Shown here: one piece after another, positions 1 to 9,225 of the stretch
Numbering within the stretch: position 1 is the first letter of the stretch
How the letters are laid out: each line of letters begins with the position of its first letter
NCBI RefSeq assembly: GCF_009805585.1
Contig: NZ_VHIN01000002.1
Location: 186,001 to 250,000 of the forward strand
Reading direction: 5' to 3'
Source of the DNA: Glutamicibacter sp. JC586
Lineage (GTDB): Bacteria; Actinomycetota; Actinomycetes; Actinomycetales; Micrococcaceae
DNA: 64,000 nucleotides
Made by a program: the position numbers and the translations under genes
The notes under the pieces: generated by a model
The model's input: the letters and a program-made list of their open reading frames with translations, nothing else
Databases searched by the model: none
Told to the model about the DNA's origin: nothing

Positions 1-407
1 CACCAATAGCCCGATGCAACAAATCAACAAGCATTGGCGATCGAGCCAGCCTGGTAGGGCAACAAGGAATAGTTTTCCAGCCACGTTCGGACGGTATGTT
101 GATTCTGAACGGCAACAACATTTATGTGCAGGAGCTAGAGCAAGTCTTCGCACAAATCGGCCTGCCACAGGTCAAAATCCGAGTTTCTGATGGTCGTGAT
201 CAAGCGTGTCTGATCGCCTACGTATGTTCGGCCCCGGTCGATGAACAAAGTCTTCAGAAACAACTCGCACAACTCTTACCGACGTACAAGATTCCCCACG
301 AAATTGTCTTTCTCAGCCAGTGGCCACAAACCTTCAGCGGAAAAGCAAAAATCCCATCACCACTGGAACAAGCCAACGAAATCATGAAAAGGGTGCGATT
401 AAGATGA
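1..407 (+). CDS. AMP-dependent acyl-CoA ligase-like protein, C-terminal part only (gene starts outside window)
   Basis: The frame is open from the window edge, so only the last 135 or so residues are present. The segment GDRASLVGQQG, then RSDGMLILNGNNIYVQELEQ, then a small alpha/beta domain ending in a PTYKIPHEI motif and a GKAKIP motif, is the C-terminal swinging domain of the ANL superfamily (acyl-CoA synthetases and adenylation enzymes). The lysine in GKAKIP is placed like the catalytic lysine of that domain. The stop overlaps the ATG of the thiolase-like gene by four bases (ATGA), so the two are translationally coupled and probably act in one acyl-chain pathway. The substrate cannot be told from this fragment. 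The internal ATG at 96 is not the real start. Confidence 0.75.
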   Translation, partial: PIARCNKSTSIGDRASLVGQQGIVFQPRSDGMLILNGNNIYVQELEQVFAQIGLPQVKIRVSDGRDQACLIAYVCSAPVDEQSLQKQLAQLLPTYKIPHEIVFLSQWPQTFSGKAKIPSPLEQANEIMKRVRLR

Positions 408-1567
408 CTGACGCCTTCATTATCAATGCGTTACGCACTCCCATCGTCCGGGCCGGAAAAGAATATGCCCGCACCACTGCCGAGCGCCTGCTGGCACCGG
501 TTTTTGATGCCCTGCTTCAATGTAGCTCGATTGCTCCCGCTTCTGTAGATCATGTGTTTGCTGGCAACGCCGCCGGGCCCGGAGGTAATATCGCCAGGGT
601 TGCAGCGCTGGCGTCAAAGCTCCCGTCATCGGTGGGAGCTACCAGCCTCGATGCACAGTGTGCCAGCGCATTAGAGGCCATTGCAGCCGGAGCGAGGATG
701 ATCAGCTGTGGTGAGGCGGATGTAGTGCTCGCTGGTGGCGTGGAATCAGTGAGCACAGCCCCGTGGCGAGTCGAAAAGCAGACCTCGATGATCGCGCCGC
801 CGAAATTATATTCCCGGGCACGTTTTACTCCACGCCCCGATCCAGATCCTGATATGGGTACAGCGGCGGAAAACATCGCTCAACGGTTCGTTGTCACTCG
901 TGAACGTCAGGATGCTTTCGCTCTGCAAAGTCATCAGCGGGCCGTTCAGGCTCAAGCGGCGGGAATTTTTCGCGATGAAGTTGTGCCAATCCAGACCGCG
1001 TCGTCACTAGTTGGAGCGGACACCTGTCCGCGACCAACGCTCAGCGCAAGTAAGCTGGCCGCGCTCAAACCAGCGTTCGCGGAAGGTGGCAGCGTCACTG
1101 CGGGAAATTCTTGCCCGATCAATGACGGGGCCAGCGCAGTGCTTCTTGTTAGCGAAAGGGTGCTTGAACAGATACAGCCTGATTTCGCCTTGCGTTATCT
1201 TGGTTCATCCTCCGCAGGTTGCGATCCAGAAGTTCTAGGAATGGCCGCTACTCCCGCCTATCAAAAGCTCATCAAACTATTGGGCGCCGAGACACAAGAG
1301 CAATCGCCACTGATCGAGTTTAATGAAGCCTTCGCCGTTCAAGCGCTCGCTTGTCTCGATGAACTGGGCATCGCTACCGACACAGTAAATCGGGAAGGTG
1401 GCGCATTAGCGCTGGGACATCCGTACGGAGCCAGCGGCGCGGTGCTACTCACCAGGCTTTTCTCGCAAGCCCGAAGAAAGAAACTTCCAGGGCAGAGGTC
1501 TATCGCACTTATGGCAGCTGCCGGTGGGACTGGTAGTGCAATAGGTTTTGAATCCGTGTGCCTGTAG
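404..1567 (+). CDS. Thiolase-superfamily protein lacking the C-terminal catalytic cysteine
   Basis: At 387 residues this has the usual length of an acetyl-CoA acetyltransferase/3-ketoacyl-CoA thiolase. It starts with MTDAFIINALRTPI, and Cys86 in LDAQCASALEAI is the expected nucleophile. The FNEAFAVQ and GHPYGASG motifs follow. The usual C-terminal CxGGG motif reads AAAGGTGSA, so the cysteine that works as acid/base in classic thiolases is alanine. The ATG at 404 overlaps the upstream ligase stop and gives the family's normal N-terminus; the in-frame start at 320 lies inside the ligase and is rejected. The missing cysteine suggests altered chemistry (for example condensation or hydrolysis only) or lost activity. 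Fold assignment is secure; function is open. Confidence 0.8.
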   Translation: MTDAFIINALRTPIVRAGKEYARTTAERLLAPVFDALLQCSSIAPASVDHVFAGNAAGPGGNIARVAALASKLPSSVGATSLDAQCASALEAIAAGARMISCGEADVVLAGGVESVSTAPWRVEKQTSMIAPPKLYSRARFTPRPDPDPDMGTAAENIAQRFVVTRERQDAFALQSHQRAVQAQAAGIFRDEVVPIQTASSLVGADTCPRPTLSASKLAALKPAFAEGGSVTAGNSCPINDGASAVLLVSERVLEQIQPDFALRYLGSSSAGCDPEVLGMAATPAYQKLIKLLGAETQEQSPLIEFNEAFAVQALACLDELGIATDTVNREGGALALGHPYGASGAVLLTRLFSQARRKKLPGQRSIALMAAAGGTGSAIGFESVCL

Positions 1568-1578
1568 CAACAGATACA

Positions 1579-1630
1579 TAAAGCGCGAGGCGCTACCGAC
1601 CCCGTGGGGTTGGTAGCGCCTCGCGCTTTA
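1579..1630. terminator. Bidirectional hairpin terminator between thiolase-like gene and suf operon
   Basis: A perfect 19-bp inverted repeat (1579-1597 and 1612-1630) with a 14-base loop lies between two converging genes. There is no long U tract on the plus strand, so it resembles the bare-stem terminators common in Actinobacteria. Confidence 0.8.
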
Positions 1631-1640
1631 GAGCTGGTGC

Positions 1641-1985
1641 TTAGATATTGAACCCAAGGGCTCGCATCTGATCGCGGCCGTCATCGGTAATACGTTCTGG
1701 ACCCCAAGGTGGCATCCAGACCCAGTTCAGACGGTGATCATCGACAATGCTCTCCAGTGCCTTGGCAACCTGCTCCTCGATAATATCGGTGAGCGGGCAA
1801 GCAGCGGTGGTCAAGGTGAGATCCAGCAGTAGAACTCCGTCTTCTGCGTACTTCAAGCCGTAGAGCAGCCCTAGATCGACGATATTAACACCGAGTTCCG
1901 GGTCAATAACGTCTTTTAGTGCTTCCTCAACGTCTTCCAGTGGAGTCGAGACGGCTCCCTGGCTCTGTTCGGTTGATTCACTCAT
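1641..1985 (-). CDS. SufT-like iron-sulfur assembly protein (DUF59/MIP18 family)
   Basis: This 114-residue protein carries the DUF59/MIP18 fold: DVEEALKDVIDPELGVNIVD near residue 17, then LTLTTAACPLTD with the conserved cysteine, and a C-terminal GPERITDDGRDQMRALGF. Family members help mature Fe-S proteins and are usually the last gene of actinobacterial suf operons. It lies 11 bases after sufC and is the last gene of this operon. A ring-hydroxylation PaaD-type role is excluded by context. SufS and SufU, often found between sufC and this gene, are not here. Confidence 0.9.
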   Translation of the reverse strand: MSESTEQSQGAVSTPLEDVEEALKDVIDPELGVNIVDLGLLYGLKYAEDGVLLLDLTLTTAACPLTDIIEEQVAKALESIVDDHRLNWVWMPPWGPERITDDGRDQMRALGFNI

Positions 1986-1996
1986 GAAAAATACCC

Positions 1997-2755
1997 TTAG
2001 GCCTTGACGTTCAGGTAACGGTCGTAGCCTTCTTCTTCCAGACGGTCGGCAAGTTCCGGGCCGCCCTGTTCTGCTACGTGACCATCCACAAACACGTGGA
2101 CGAACTGTGGCTTGATGTAGCGCAGGATACGGGTGTAGTGGGTGATCAAAAGAGTACCCATCTCGTTCTCATCCTGAGCGCGGTTAACGCCCTCGGATAC
2201 GATCTTCAGCGCGTCAACGTCAAGGCCCGAGTCGGTCTCGTCGAGAATTGCAAACTTAGGCTTGAACAGCTCAAGCTGAAGGATCTCAACGCGCTTCTTC
2301 TCGCCACCGGAGAAGCCTTCGTTGACGTTACGGCCAGCGAAGTCTGCATCGATCTTCAGCTTGCTGAATGCTTCCTTGACGTCCTTGGTCCAGGTACGCA
2401 GCTTCGGAGCTTCTCCGTCGATGGCGGTCTTGGCGGTACGCAGGAAGTTGGTCATGGTTACGCCTGGTACCTCAACTGGGTACTGCATAGCCAAGAACAA
2501 GCCAGCCTTGGCGCGCTCGTCAACGCTCATCTCCAGTACATCTTCACCATCGAGGGTGATGGAACCGGAGGTGACGGTGTAGCGTGGGTGGCCGGCAATC
2601 GTCGAAGCCAAGGTCGACTTGCCTGAACCGTTAGGACCCATGATTGCGTGGGTCTCGCCGGTGTTAATGGTGAGGGTTACACCCTTGAGAATTTCCTTCT
2701 CGCCCTGCTCGGTTTCAATCGAGACGTGCAGGTCTTTGATTTCCAGAGTAGACAT
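1997..2755 (-). CDS. sufC: Fe-S cluster assembly ATPase SufC
   Basis: SufC is the cytosolic ABC-type ATPase that drives the SufBC2D scaffold. The 252-residue length is normal. Visible motifs are Walker A GPNGSGKST (residues 40-48), the Q-loop region AMQYPVEVPGV, the signature FSGGEKKR and the Walker B stretch FAILDETDSGLD, with the characteristic DETDSGLD sequence of SufC. It follows sufD after about 60 bases and precedes the SufT-like gene by 11, so all are probably one transcript. Confidence 0.97.
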   Translation of the reverse strand: MSTLEIKDLHVSIETEQGEKEILKGVTLTINTGETHAIMGPNGSGKSTLASTIAGHPRYTVTSGSITLDGEDVLEMSVDERAKAGLFLAMQYPVEVPGVTMTNFLRTAKTAIDGEAPKLRTWTKDVKEAFSKLKIDADFAGRNVNEGFSGGEKKRVEILQLELFKPKFAILDETDSGLDVDALKIVSEGVNRAQDENEMGTLLITHYTRILRYIKPQFVHVFVDGHVAEQGGPELADRLEEEGYDRYLNVKA

Positions 2756-2816
2756 ACGTCGTTCCGTTTCTTTCTAAAAAGCTCTGAGGCTAAAAAGCTG
2801 GTGAAGCGAGCACTAC

Positions 2817-4097
2817 CTAGTTCTCGGTAGCAGCCAGTTCTTCTTCGATGGTCTCGGTCAGGCGCTCCTGAAGAGCTTCGTCGCCGATTTGCTGAACGAT
2901 TTCGTTCAAGAAACCACGCACTACCAAGCGGCGTGCGGTCTTTTCATCGATACCGCGGGCCATCAGGTAGAACAGGTGTTCGTCATCGAAGCGGCCGGTG
3001 GTCGATGCGTGTCCAGCACCATCAATCAGACCAGTTTCGATTTCCAGGTTAGGAACCGAGTCAGCACGTGCACCGTCGGTCAATACCAAGTTGCGGTTAG
3101 CTTCGTAGGAATCGGTGCCCACAGCTGCCTTCTGAATCAGCACGTCGCCAACCCAAACGGTGTGTGCGTCCTTGCCCTGCAACGCACCCTTGTACAGTAC
3201 GTTGGACTTGCAGTTAGGGACTGCGTGGTCAACGAACAGACGGTGCTCAAGGTGCTGACCAGCATCTGCGAAGTACAAGCCGTAAAGCTCAATCTCCGCA
3301 CGTTCGCCTGCAAAGCGAGCCGATGGGTTCACGCGAACCAGGTCACCACCGAAGGATACGGCGATGTGCTTGAACGAAGCACCCTGGGCCACCACTGCCT
3401 GCTGTGAGGAAGCGTGCACTGCGTCATCTTCCCAAGCCTGAAGTGAAACCACGGTCAAGCGAGCGTTGGCTCGAACATCAAATTCGACGTTCTGCGCCAG
3501 CACTGCCGAACCAACGTGGTCCAAGATCACGGTAGCTTCCGAGTTCTCTTCAGCAACAATGATCAGGTGCTGGGCTGCAGGAACCAGTGACTCGCCGGTG
3601 ATGCGAAGGCTAGCGTTCGCGCCCTCAGCATTCTTTGGAATGGTCACTACCTGAGTCTGGGAAGCAAACTTCCAAGCATTGGCAGAAACACGATCATCGG
3701 GAGTGTGCGCAACACCGTTGAGCGAATCCTCAGCCGAGATTACCGAAAGCTGAGCGATGTCGTTTCCGGTGAGTTCAACCTTTGGAGCAGCACCGGTGAG
3801 ATCCTCACTGTGCAGACCCAACAGGCGCTTCAGCGGGGTGAAACGCCAGTCCTCTTCGCGACCGGTCAACTTGGCGAAATCCTCAACGTTGGTGCTGGTC
3901 AAACGACCGGCACGCGAAGAATCAGGAGTTTCGACTCCGCCACCGTGGCTGTGTGCCTTGGTAGACGCACCGCCTAGTGGCGAGTTGTCATTGTCGTTGA
4001 TTGGCGAAAGGTCTTCGCCCTCTTCGGTGAAACCAGGGATGGATGGTGCGCCAATGCGTACCTTCTCGTCTGGGATGTGGGTGGTGGTCTCCGACAT
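2817..4097 (-). CDS. sufD: Fe-S cluster scaffold protein SufD
   Basis: SufD pairs with SufB to form the beta-helix scaffold on which Fe-S clusters are built. The 426-residue protein has the SufBD core in its second half, including the C-terminal segment with SVPNLEIETGLIDGAGHAST and GRFDDEHLFYLMARGI that is typical of SufD. The first 70 residues are polar, rich in S, N and D, and probably flexible. It starts two bases after the sufB stop. Confidence 0.95.
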   Translation of the reverse strand: MSETTTHIPDEKVRIGAPSIPGFTEEGEDLSPINDNDNSPLGGASTKAHSHGGGVETPDSSRAGRLTSTNVEDFAKLTGREEDWRFTPLKRLLGLHSEDLTGAAPKVELTGNDIAQLSVISAEDSLNGVAHTPDDRVSANAWKFASQTQVVTIPKNAEGANASLRITGESLVPAAQHLIIVAEENSEATVILDHVGSAVLAQNVEFDVRANARLTVVSLQAWEDDAVHASSQQAVVAQGASFKHIAVSFGGDLVRVNPSARFAGERAEIELYGLYFADAGQHLEHRLFVDHAVPNCKSNVLYKGALQGKDAHTVWVGDVLIQKAAVGTDSYEANRNLVLTDGARADSVPNLEIETGLIDGAGHASTTGRFDDEHLFYLMARGIDEKTARRLVVRGFLNEIVQQIGDEALQERLTETIEEELAATEN

Positions 4098-4099
4098 TC

Positions 4100-5560
4100 T
4101 TAACCGACCGATCCTTCCATCTGAAGTTCAATAAGGCGGTTCAGTTCCAGCGCGTATTCCATAGGAAGCTCGCGAGCAATTGGCTCAACGAAGCCACGCA
4201 CGATCATCGCCATGGCTTCGTCCTCGGCCATGCCGCGGGACATCAGGTAGAACAGCTGCTCTTCGGAAACACGTGAAACGGTAGCCTCGTGGCCCATGGT
4301 GACATCGTCTTCACGAACGTCAATGTATGGGTAGGTATCTGAACGCGAAATCTGGTCAACCAGCAGTGCGTCACAAACCACCGAGTTCTTGGTGCCCTTG
4401 GCACCTTCCTGAACCTGAACCAGACCACGGTAAGCCGAGCGTCCACCGTTACGAGCCACCGACTTGGCCACAATGGCCGAGGAAGTGTTCGGAGCGATGT
4501 GAACCATCTTGGAACCGGTGTCCTGGTGCTGGCCCTCGCCGGCGAAAGCGATGGACAAGGTCTCGCCCTTAGCGTGCTCGCCAACCAGGTAAACCGCTGG
4601 GTACTTCATGGTGACCTTGGAACCGATGTTGCCATCGACCCATTCCATGGTTGCGCCTTCTTCACAGACGGCGCGCTTGGTCACCAGGTTGTACACGTTG
4701 TTCGACCAGTTCTGGATCGTCGTGTAGCGAACGCGGGCGTTCTTCTTCACGATGATTTCCACAACGGCCGAGTGCAGCGAGTCCGACTGGTAGATCGGGG
4801 CGGTGCAACCCTCAATGTAGTGAACGTACGAGCCCTCATCGGCGATGATCAGGGTGCGTTCGAACTGACCCATGTTCTCCGTATTGATACGGAAGTAGGC
4901 CTGCAGTGGAATTTCTACGTGTACGCCCTTAGGAACGTAAACGAAGGATCCACCAGACCATACGGCGGTGTTCAGCGAAGCGAACTTGTTATCGCCAGCA
5001 GGGATAACCGAACCGAAGTACTCTTCGAAGATCTCTGGGTGTTCCTTCAGACCGGTATCGGTATCAAGGAAGATCACACCCTGAGCTTCAAGGTCTTCAC
5101 GCAACTGGTGGTAAACAACCTCAGACTCGTACTGAGCGGCAACGCCGGAAACCAGGCGCTGCTTTTCAGCCTCAGGAATACCCAACTTGTCGTAGGTGTT
5201 CTTGATGTCTTCTGGAAGCTCATCCCAAGTAGCAGCCTGCTTCTCGGTGGAACGCACGAAGTACTTGATGTTGTCGAAGTCAATGCCCGAGAGGTCTGGA
5301 CCCCAGGTTGGCATTGGCTTGCGATCGAAGTACTTCAGCGCCTTCTGGCGGCGGTCGAGCATCCATTCTGGCTCGGACTTCAGTGACGAAATATTCGCCA
5401 CTACATCCTTGTCAACGCCGCGGCGAGCGTTAGCACCCGCGTCGTTCTTATCTGACCAGCCATATTCGTAATTGCCGATTCCGTGGAGTTCGGGGTTCTT
5501 CTCCAGAATTTCGGAAATTACACCTGGGTCTGCTGACTCCTGTGCAATCTGATCCGTCAT
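4100..5560 (-). CDS. sufB: Fe-S cluster scaffold protein SufB
   Basis: SufB is the main cluster-binding scaffold of the SufBCD complex. It is 486 residues long and shows the hallmark stretch [20 protein letters not shown], the [14 protein letters not shown] segment, and the C-terminal [20 protein letters not shown]. The start overlaps the sufR stop by four bases, so regulator and scaffold are translationally coupled. No intein or insertion is seen, unlike the mycobacterial SufB. Confidence 0.97.
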   Translation of the reverse strand: MTDQIAQESADPGVISEILEKNPELHGIGNYEYGWSDKNDAGANARRGVDKDVVANISSLKSEPEWMLDRRQKALKYFDRKPMPTWGPDLSGIDFDNIKYFVRSTEKQAATWDELPEDIKNTYDKLGIPEAEKQRLVSGVAAQYESEVVYHQLREDLEAQGVIFLDTDTGLKEHPEIFEEYFGSVIPAGDNKFASLNTAVWSGGSFVYVPKGVHVEIPLQAYFRINTENMGQFERTLIIADEGSYVHYIEGCTAPIYQSDSLHSAVVEIIVKKNARVRYTTIQNWSNNVYNLVTKRAVCEEGATMEWVDGNIGSKVTMKYPAVYLVGEHAKGETLSIAFAGEGQHQDTGSKMVHIAPNTSSAIVAKSVARNGGRSAYRGLVQVQEGAKGTKNSVVCDALLVDQISRSDTYPYIDVREDDVTMGHEATVSRVSEEQLFYLMSRGMAEDEAMAMIVRGFVEPIARELPMEYALELNRLIELQMEGSVG

Positions 5561-6342
5561 CGCGGCCTCTCCTGCTTCGTGAACTGAATTCGAGTTCTCT
5601 TCTCGGCGCGCATTGGCGCCTTTTCACGCCCCACGGGGATGTGGGTCGTGCACACGTGGCCGCCGCCGGCAAGGGTCGACAATCGTCGAACGTCGACTCC
5701 TATTAGTCGGGCGAACATTTCGGTTTCGATGTCGCAAAACACCGGAAACTCACGTGCCAAGTCTTGTATCGGGCAGTGCCCCTGACACAGCTGAACGCTG
5801 TGCATCAAAGCGGTTGCAACTTTTGTATCTACTTTTCGGCTGTACCCCACGAACCCATCGGCGCTAAGGAGATTGCTTAGTACCTCGGCTCGTGCTTCCA
5901 GTCCTTCGACTCCGATGAGCGCCTTGGCGTATCGGGTCTCCATTTCGGCGAAGCGATTTTTCGCAAAGGTGCGAATCGCCTCGTCTCCGGCTGCGTTACC
6001 AAGCATCTTTAGTGCATCAGTGGCAATTTCCAGGTAGTCGTTTCCGAGCTTCGCCTGGCCACGGTGCGAAAGCACGTAACGCCGCGATGGGCGCCCGGCG
6101 CCAGTCTTCTGGTTTGCCACCAATTTCACTTCGACAAGTCCCGACTTCGAGAGCGCGTCAAGGTGTCGGCGAACTGCTGCTGGAGTGAAACCAAGCTTGT
6201 TGCCAAGCTCCGCCGCACTCACAGGTCCGTCCTCTAGCACTGCGTAGAGAACACGATCGCGCGTGCGTTCTTCGGTATCCCCAACTGCACCAACTGTTTC
6301 GGCAGTGGAGCTATTAGCTGAGTCTAAATTTGATGAATACAC
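5557..6342 (-). CDS. sufR: SufR-type Fe-S-sensing transcriptional repressor of the suf operon
   Basis: An N-terminal winged helix-turn-helix ([20 protein letters not shown]) is followed by a C-terminal Fe-S-binding region with the pattern C-x3-C-x12-C-x27-C ([24 protein letters not shown]), as in mycobacterial SufR. Such proteins bind a cluster and repress suf transcription when clusters are sufficient. The frame stays open upstream to 6471, but a perfect operator-like palindrome at 6376-6395 lies in that extension and those residues look non-coding, so the GTG at 6342 (261 residues) is preferred. No strong ribosome-binding site is seen there, so the exact start is uncertain. Confidence 0.88.
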   Translation of the reverse strand: MYSSNLDSANSSTAETVGAVGDTEERTRDRVLYAVLEDGPVSAAELGNKLGFTPAAVRRHLDALSKSGLVEVKLVANQKTGAGRPSRRYVLSHRGQAKLGNDYLEIATDALKMLGNAAGDEAIRTFAKNRFAEMETRYAKALIGVEGLEARAEVLSNLLSADGFVGYSRKVDTKVATALMHSVQLCQGHCPIQDLAREFPVFCDIETEMFARLIGVDVRRLSTLAGGGHVCTTHIPVGREKAPMRAEKRTRIQFTKQERPR

Positions 6343-6375
6343 AACACAATCATGCGTAAATTTTTGCTCTAGGTC

Positions 6376-6395
6376 TAGTAAGGAAGGGCTTACTA
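6376..6395. promoter_or_regulatory. Candidate SufR operator palindrome
   Basis: A perfect inverted repeat, TAGTAAG and CTTACTA with a 6-base spacer, sits 34 bases upstream of the proposed sufR start. Its position fits an autoregulatory site for SufR. The assignment is inferred from position and symmetry only. Confidence 0.6.
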
Positions 6396-6523
6396 AGTGA
6401 GAGCTTGCCCACCCCGCTCCTGGGTCCCTATTGATCCGTACTGCGATACTCATTCTCTCGCTGGTAGTCAAGAACTGCGAGTGATGGTGACATGGTCCTC
6501 AAAATTCCAACTTCGACATGTCG

Positions 6524-6535
6524 TAGAATGTTTTG
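6524..6535 (+). promoter_or_regulatory. -10 element for a leaderless ABC transporter transcript
   Basis: TAGAAT at 6524-6529 is followed by six bases and then the GTG at 6536. That places the transcript start on the start codon, and no ribosome-binding site is present. The -35 region is weak. Confidence 0.5.
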
Positions 6536-7489
6536 GTGTCTTCCCATACTCCCAGTCTGATCATCAATGAACTGGCCAAAGATCTAGGGCCCGTACCGGC
6601 CTTAGACAACCGCATGTTGCGCGTCCTTGAATCGGTGTCTCTGAAGGCTTATCCCGGCAAAGTCACCACATTGCTCGGGGCAAACGGCGCAGGTAAATCT
6701 ACAACGCTTGCCTGTGCTCAGGGATTATTGCAGCCAAACGGTGGAACGGTAGAACTGCTGGGGCAAGATCCTTACGGCGATAACCCGGACCTGCGCTCAC
6801 GCGTTGGGGTCATGCTTCAAGATGGTGGGCTTCCACCATCCATGCGCCCAATTCCATTGCTGCGTCACGTAGCTTCCTTATATAAGAACCCTATCGACAT
6901 TGATTCGTTGATCACACGCCTGGATCTTGAATCCTTCGGAACGCGCACCATTCGTCGCCTCTCCGGCGGTCAGAAGCAGCGCGTTGCCATGGCTATTGCT
7001 CTGGCAGGCGATCCCGAAGTTCTTTTCCTCGATGAGCCTAGCGCGGGGTTGGACCCGCAGTCCCGCCAAGTAGTTTTCGATTTGATCACCGAGTTGCGTG
7101 ATGCTGGCAAGGCGATCATTCTCACTACCCATCTCATGGATGATGCCCAGCGGTTGAGTGACTACGTCTACATCATCGACAAGGGCTGCACTGTGGCTCA
7201 AGGCACCGTGGCAGAACTAATCGAGCGAGCCGCCGAAGATCAGGACACTCGCCCAATTGCCTTTGCAGGACCTGCAGGCTTGGTACTTCCAGAACCCCCA
7301 ACGGGTCTACATCTTTCAGAAACTTCGGCCGGTGAATACCGTCTAGACGGCGTTAACTCCCCCGAGCACCTGAACTGGCTCACTACCTGGTGGGTCAAGG
7401 AAAACATCTTGCCGACACAGCTGAACCTTCAGTCGCGCAGCTTGGAAGACGTGTTCCTCGAATTCGCACAGAAGGAGGAACGGGCATGA
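6536..7489 (+). CDS. ABC transporter ATP-binding protein (ABC-2 type exporter)
   Basis: The 317-residue ATPase has Walker A GANGAGKST, the signature RLSGGQKQR and Walker B VLFLDEPSAGLD, followed by an H-loop TTHLMDDAQRL. The C-terminal hundred or so residues are a variable domain seen in drug- and lipid-type exporters. It overlaps the permease by four bases. In mycobacteria a similar ATPase/permease pair lies next to sufR and a Cox15-like gene, so the arrangement is conserved, but the cargo is unknown. A TTG at 6533 could also start it; GTG 6536 is preferred because of the leaderless promoter. Confidence 0.9.
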   Translation: MSSHTPSLIINELAKDLGPVPALDNRMLRVLESVSLKAYPGKVTTLLGANGAGKSTTLACAQGLLQPNGGTVELLGQDPYGDNPDLRSRVGVMLQDGGLPPSMRPIPLLRHVASLYKNPIDIDSLITRLDLESFGTRTIRRLSGGQKQRVAMAIALAGDPEVLFLDEPSAGLDPQSRQVVFDLITELRDAGKAIILTTHLMDDAQRLSDYVYIIDKGCTVAQGTVAELIERAAEDQDTRPIAFAGPAGLVLPEPPTGLHLSETSAGEYRLDGVNSPEHLNWLTTWWVKENILPTQLNLQSRSLEDVFLEFAQKEERA

Positions 7490-8247
7490 GCCAGCAAGTT
7501 ATAGCGTCGAACGCCACGTCCCCACTCAAACGTATTCTTGCTCAGGGCAAGTACGAGTCCATTCAAATGCTCAGCAACGGCGAGCAGCTGATCCTGGCAG
7601 TAGTAATGCCACTGATCGCCTTGATCGTATTGAGCGTCACCGACCTGCTCAACGGTGTAGCTGAACGAAGCATTGACGCAGCAGTTCCTGGAGTATTGGC
7701 ACTATGTGTCATCTCTACAGCGTTTACCGGTCAGGGCATCGGTACAGGCTTTGACCGTCGTTATGGCGTACTCAAGATGTTCTCTACTACTCCCCTGGGC
7801 AAAGCCGGTCTGATCTTCGGCAAGGTAATCGCTGTTTTGACTGTTTTGGTCATCCAGGTCATTTTGATCAGTGTCGTAGGTCTGTTCATGGGCTGGGAAC
7901 CAAATCTAGTGGGTATAGTTCCAGCGATCTTGTTCTTGCTACTTGGCGCGGCAGCATTCACCTCACTGGGATTGCTCATTGCAGGGACCGTACGGCCAGA
8001 AGCGACACTTGCCATCACCAATCTGGCTTGGATCCTCTTGGCCGGTGCCGGTGGAGTTCTCTATCCGCTGAGCATGGCACCAGACTGGATCCAACCCACG
8101 CTTAACGCGTTGCCATCTGCCGCGCTAGGTGACGCGATGCGCGATGCACTCATTTCAGGGCACTTCAGCATCGCCGGCTTGATTTTCCTAGTTCTGTGGT
8201 CCGCAGCCGCGTCCTTTGCAGCGATCAAACTATTCAAGTGGAACTAA
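7486..8247 (+). CDS. ABC-2 type transporter permease
   Basis: This 253-residue membrane protein has about six hydrophobic segments (for example LILAVVMPLIALIVLSV near residue 35, then VLTVLVIQVILISVVGLF and ILFLLLGAAAFTSLGLLI). It is the membrane partner of the upstream ATPase. The start ATG at 7486 overlaps the ATPase stop and is preceded by a good AGGAGG; in-frame residues upstream lie within the ATPase gene. Cargo unknown. Its place between sufR and ctaA suggests a role linked to heme or respiratory assembly, which is only an inference. Confidence 0.88.
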   Translation: MSQQVIASNATSPLKRILAQGKYESIQMLSNGEQLILAVVMPLIALIVLSVTDLLNGVAERSIDAAVPGVLALCVISTAFTGQGIGTGFDRRYGVLKMFSTTPLGKAGLIFGKVIAVLTVLVIQVILISVVGLFMGWEPNLVGIVPAILFLLLGAAAFTSLGLLIAGTVRPEATLAITNLAWILLAGAGGVLYPLSMAPDWIQPTLNALPSAALGDAMRDALISGHFSIAGLIFLVLWSAAASFAAIKLFKWN

Positions 8248-8278
8248 CCCACCATCCCAACCTCTAAGGGAGATTCCC

Positions 8279-9217
8279 ATGTCCTCTGACCTAGCCGCAT
8301 CAAGCTGGGCCGAGAAGTTGCCCACGAAAGTCACACCTCTCGTGCACGGTCTGGCGATCGCATCGCTGATCTCACAGATCGGCATCATCGTCACCGGTGG
8401 CGCTGTGCGACTTACTAAGTCTGGTTTGGGATGCTCAAGCTGGCCGAACTGCGTTCCCGGGTCTATGACTCCGGTTCCGGCGATGGGCATTCACGGCATT
8501 ATCGAGTTTGCGAACCGCACGTTGACTTTTGTATTGCTGTTCATTGCCATCGCATTCATTGTTTCGGTTTGGTCAATGCGACGCAGCCACCCAACCATCT
8601 TCAAATTGGGACTCGTACTTCTCCTAGGTATCCCGGCTCAAGGCGTCATCGGTGGAATTACCGTGCTTACCGGCTTGAATCCATGGATTGTTTCGTTGCA
8701 CTTCTTACTCTCTGGAACCTTGGTTACGCTGGCAACCTTGCTGGTCAACAGGACAAGAACTGAACTCAAGAGGCTGTCCTTTCCAACAACAACAAGGACC
8801 ATCCGTCAGGTTTCAATCGCGGCTTGGATCTTCTCGATCATTTCGGTCATTCTGGGGACCATCGTCACAGGTACCGGCCCTCACGCTGGTGATGCCACAG
8901 CACCTCGTCATATGTTTGATCCACTGCTCGTGACACGCATGCACACCGCTCCTGTCTACCTTTTGGTGCTTGCCACTATTGCGTTGTTAGTACTGATTTC
9001 ACGGTCTACAGCGGATCGCCACTTGCGCGCTCCGGTGCTGTGGCTTGTAGCAGTTATCGCCCTTCAGGCCGCCATCGGTTATGTCCAGCATTTCACCGGA
9101 CTACCTATCGGGTTGGTCCTACTTCATATGCTTGGCGCGAGCCTGCTCCTAGTTGCCAGTGGCGACGTATGGGACCGGGCGACCTTGCTTCCAAAGTACA
9201 AGCGCGTCCAGAACTAA
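8279..9217 (+). CDS. ctaA: Heme A synthase (CtaA/Cox15)
   Basis: CtaA oxidises the C8 methyl group of heme O to make heme A for cytochrome aa3 oxidase. The 312-residue protein has about eight membrane segments, the conserved GGAVRLTKSGLGCSSWPNC loop with a paired-cysteine motif, an early GIHGIIEFANRT with a heme-ligand histidine, and further histidines in MHTAPVYLLV and VLLHMLGASLL. The ATG at 8279 follows a GGGAG site; the in-frame start at 8216 lies in the permease. The heme O synthase ctaB is nearby on the other strand. Confidence 0.93.
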   Translation: MSSDLAASSWAEKLPTKVTPLVHGLAIASLISQIGIIVTGGAVRLTKSGLGCSSWPNCVPGSMTPVPAMGIHGIIEFANRTLTFVLLFIAIAFIVSVWSMRRSHPTIFKLGLVLLLGIPAQGVIGGITVLTGLNPWIVSLHFLLSGTLVTLATLLVNRTRTELKRLSFPTTTRTIRQVSIAAWIFSIISVILGTIVTGTGPHAGDATAPRHMFDPLLVTRMHTAPVYLLVLATIALLVLISRSTADRHLRAPVLWLVAVIALQAAIGYVQHFTGLPIGLVLLHMLGASLLLVASGDVWDRATLLPKYKRVQN

Positions 9218-9225
9218 TAACTGTC

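Noticed and set aside
4499-5386. Long plus-strand frame opposite sufB (295 codons)
   Set aside because: It is the antisense shadow of sufB, whose motifs and operon position are unambiguous. The same holds for other long antisense frames over tkt, pgi and gap.
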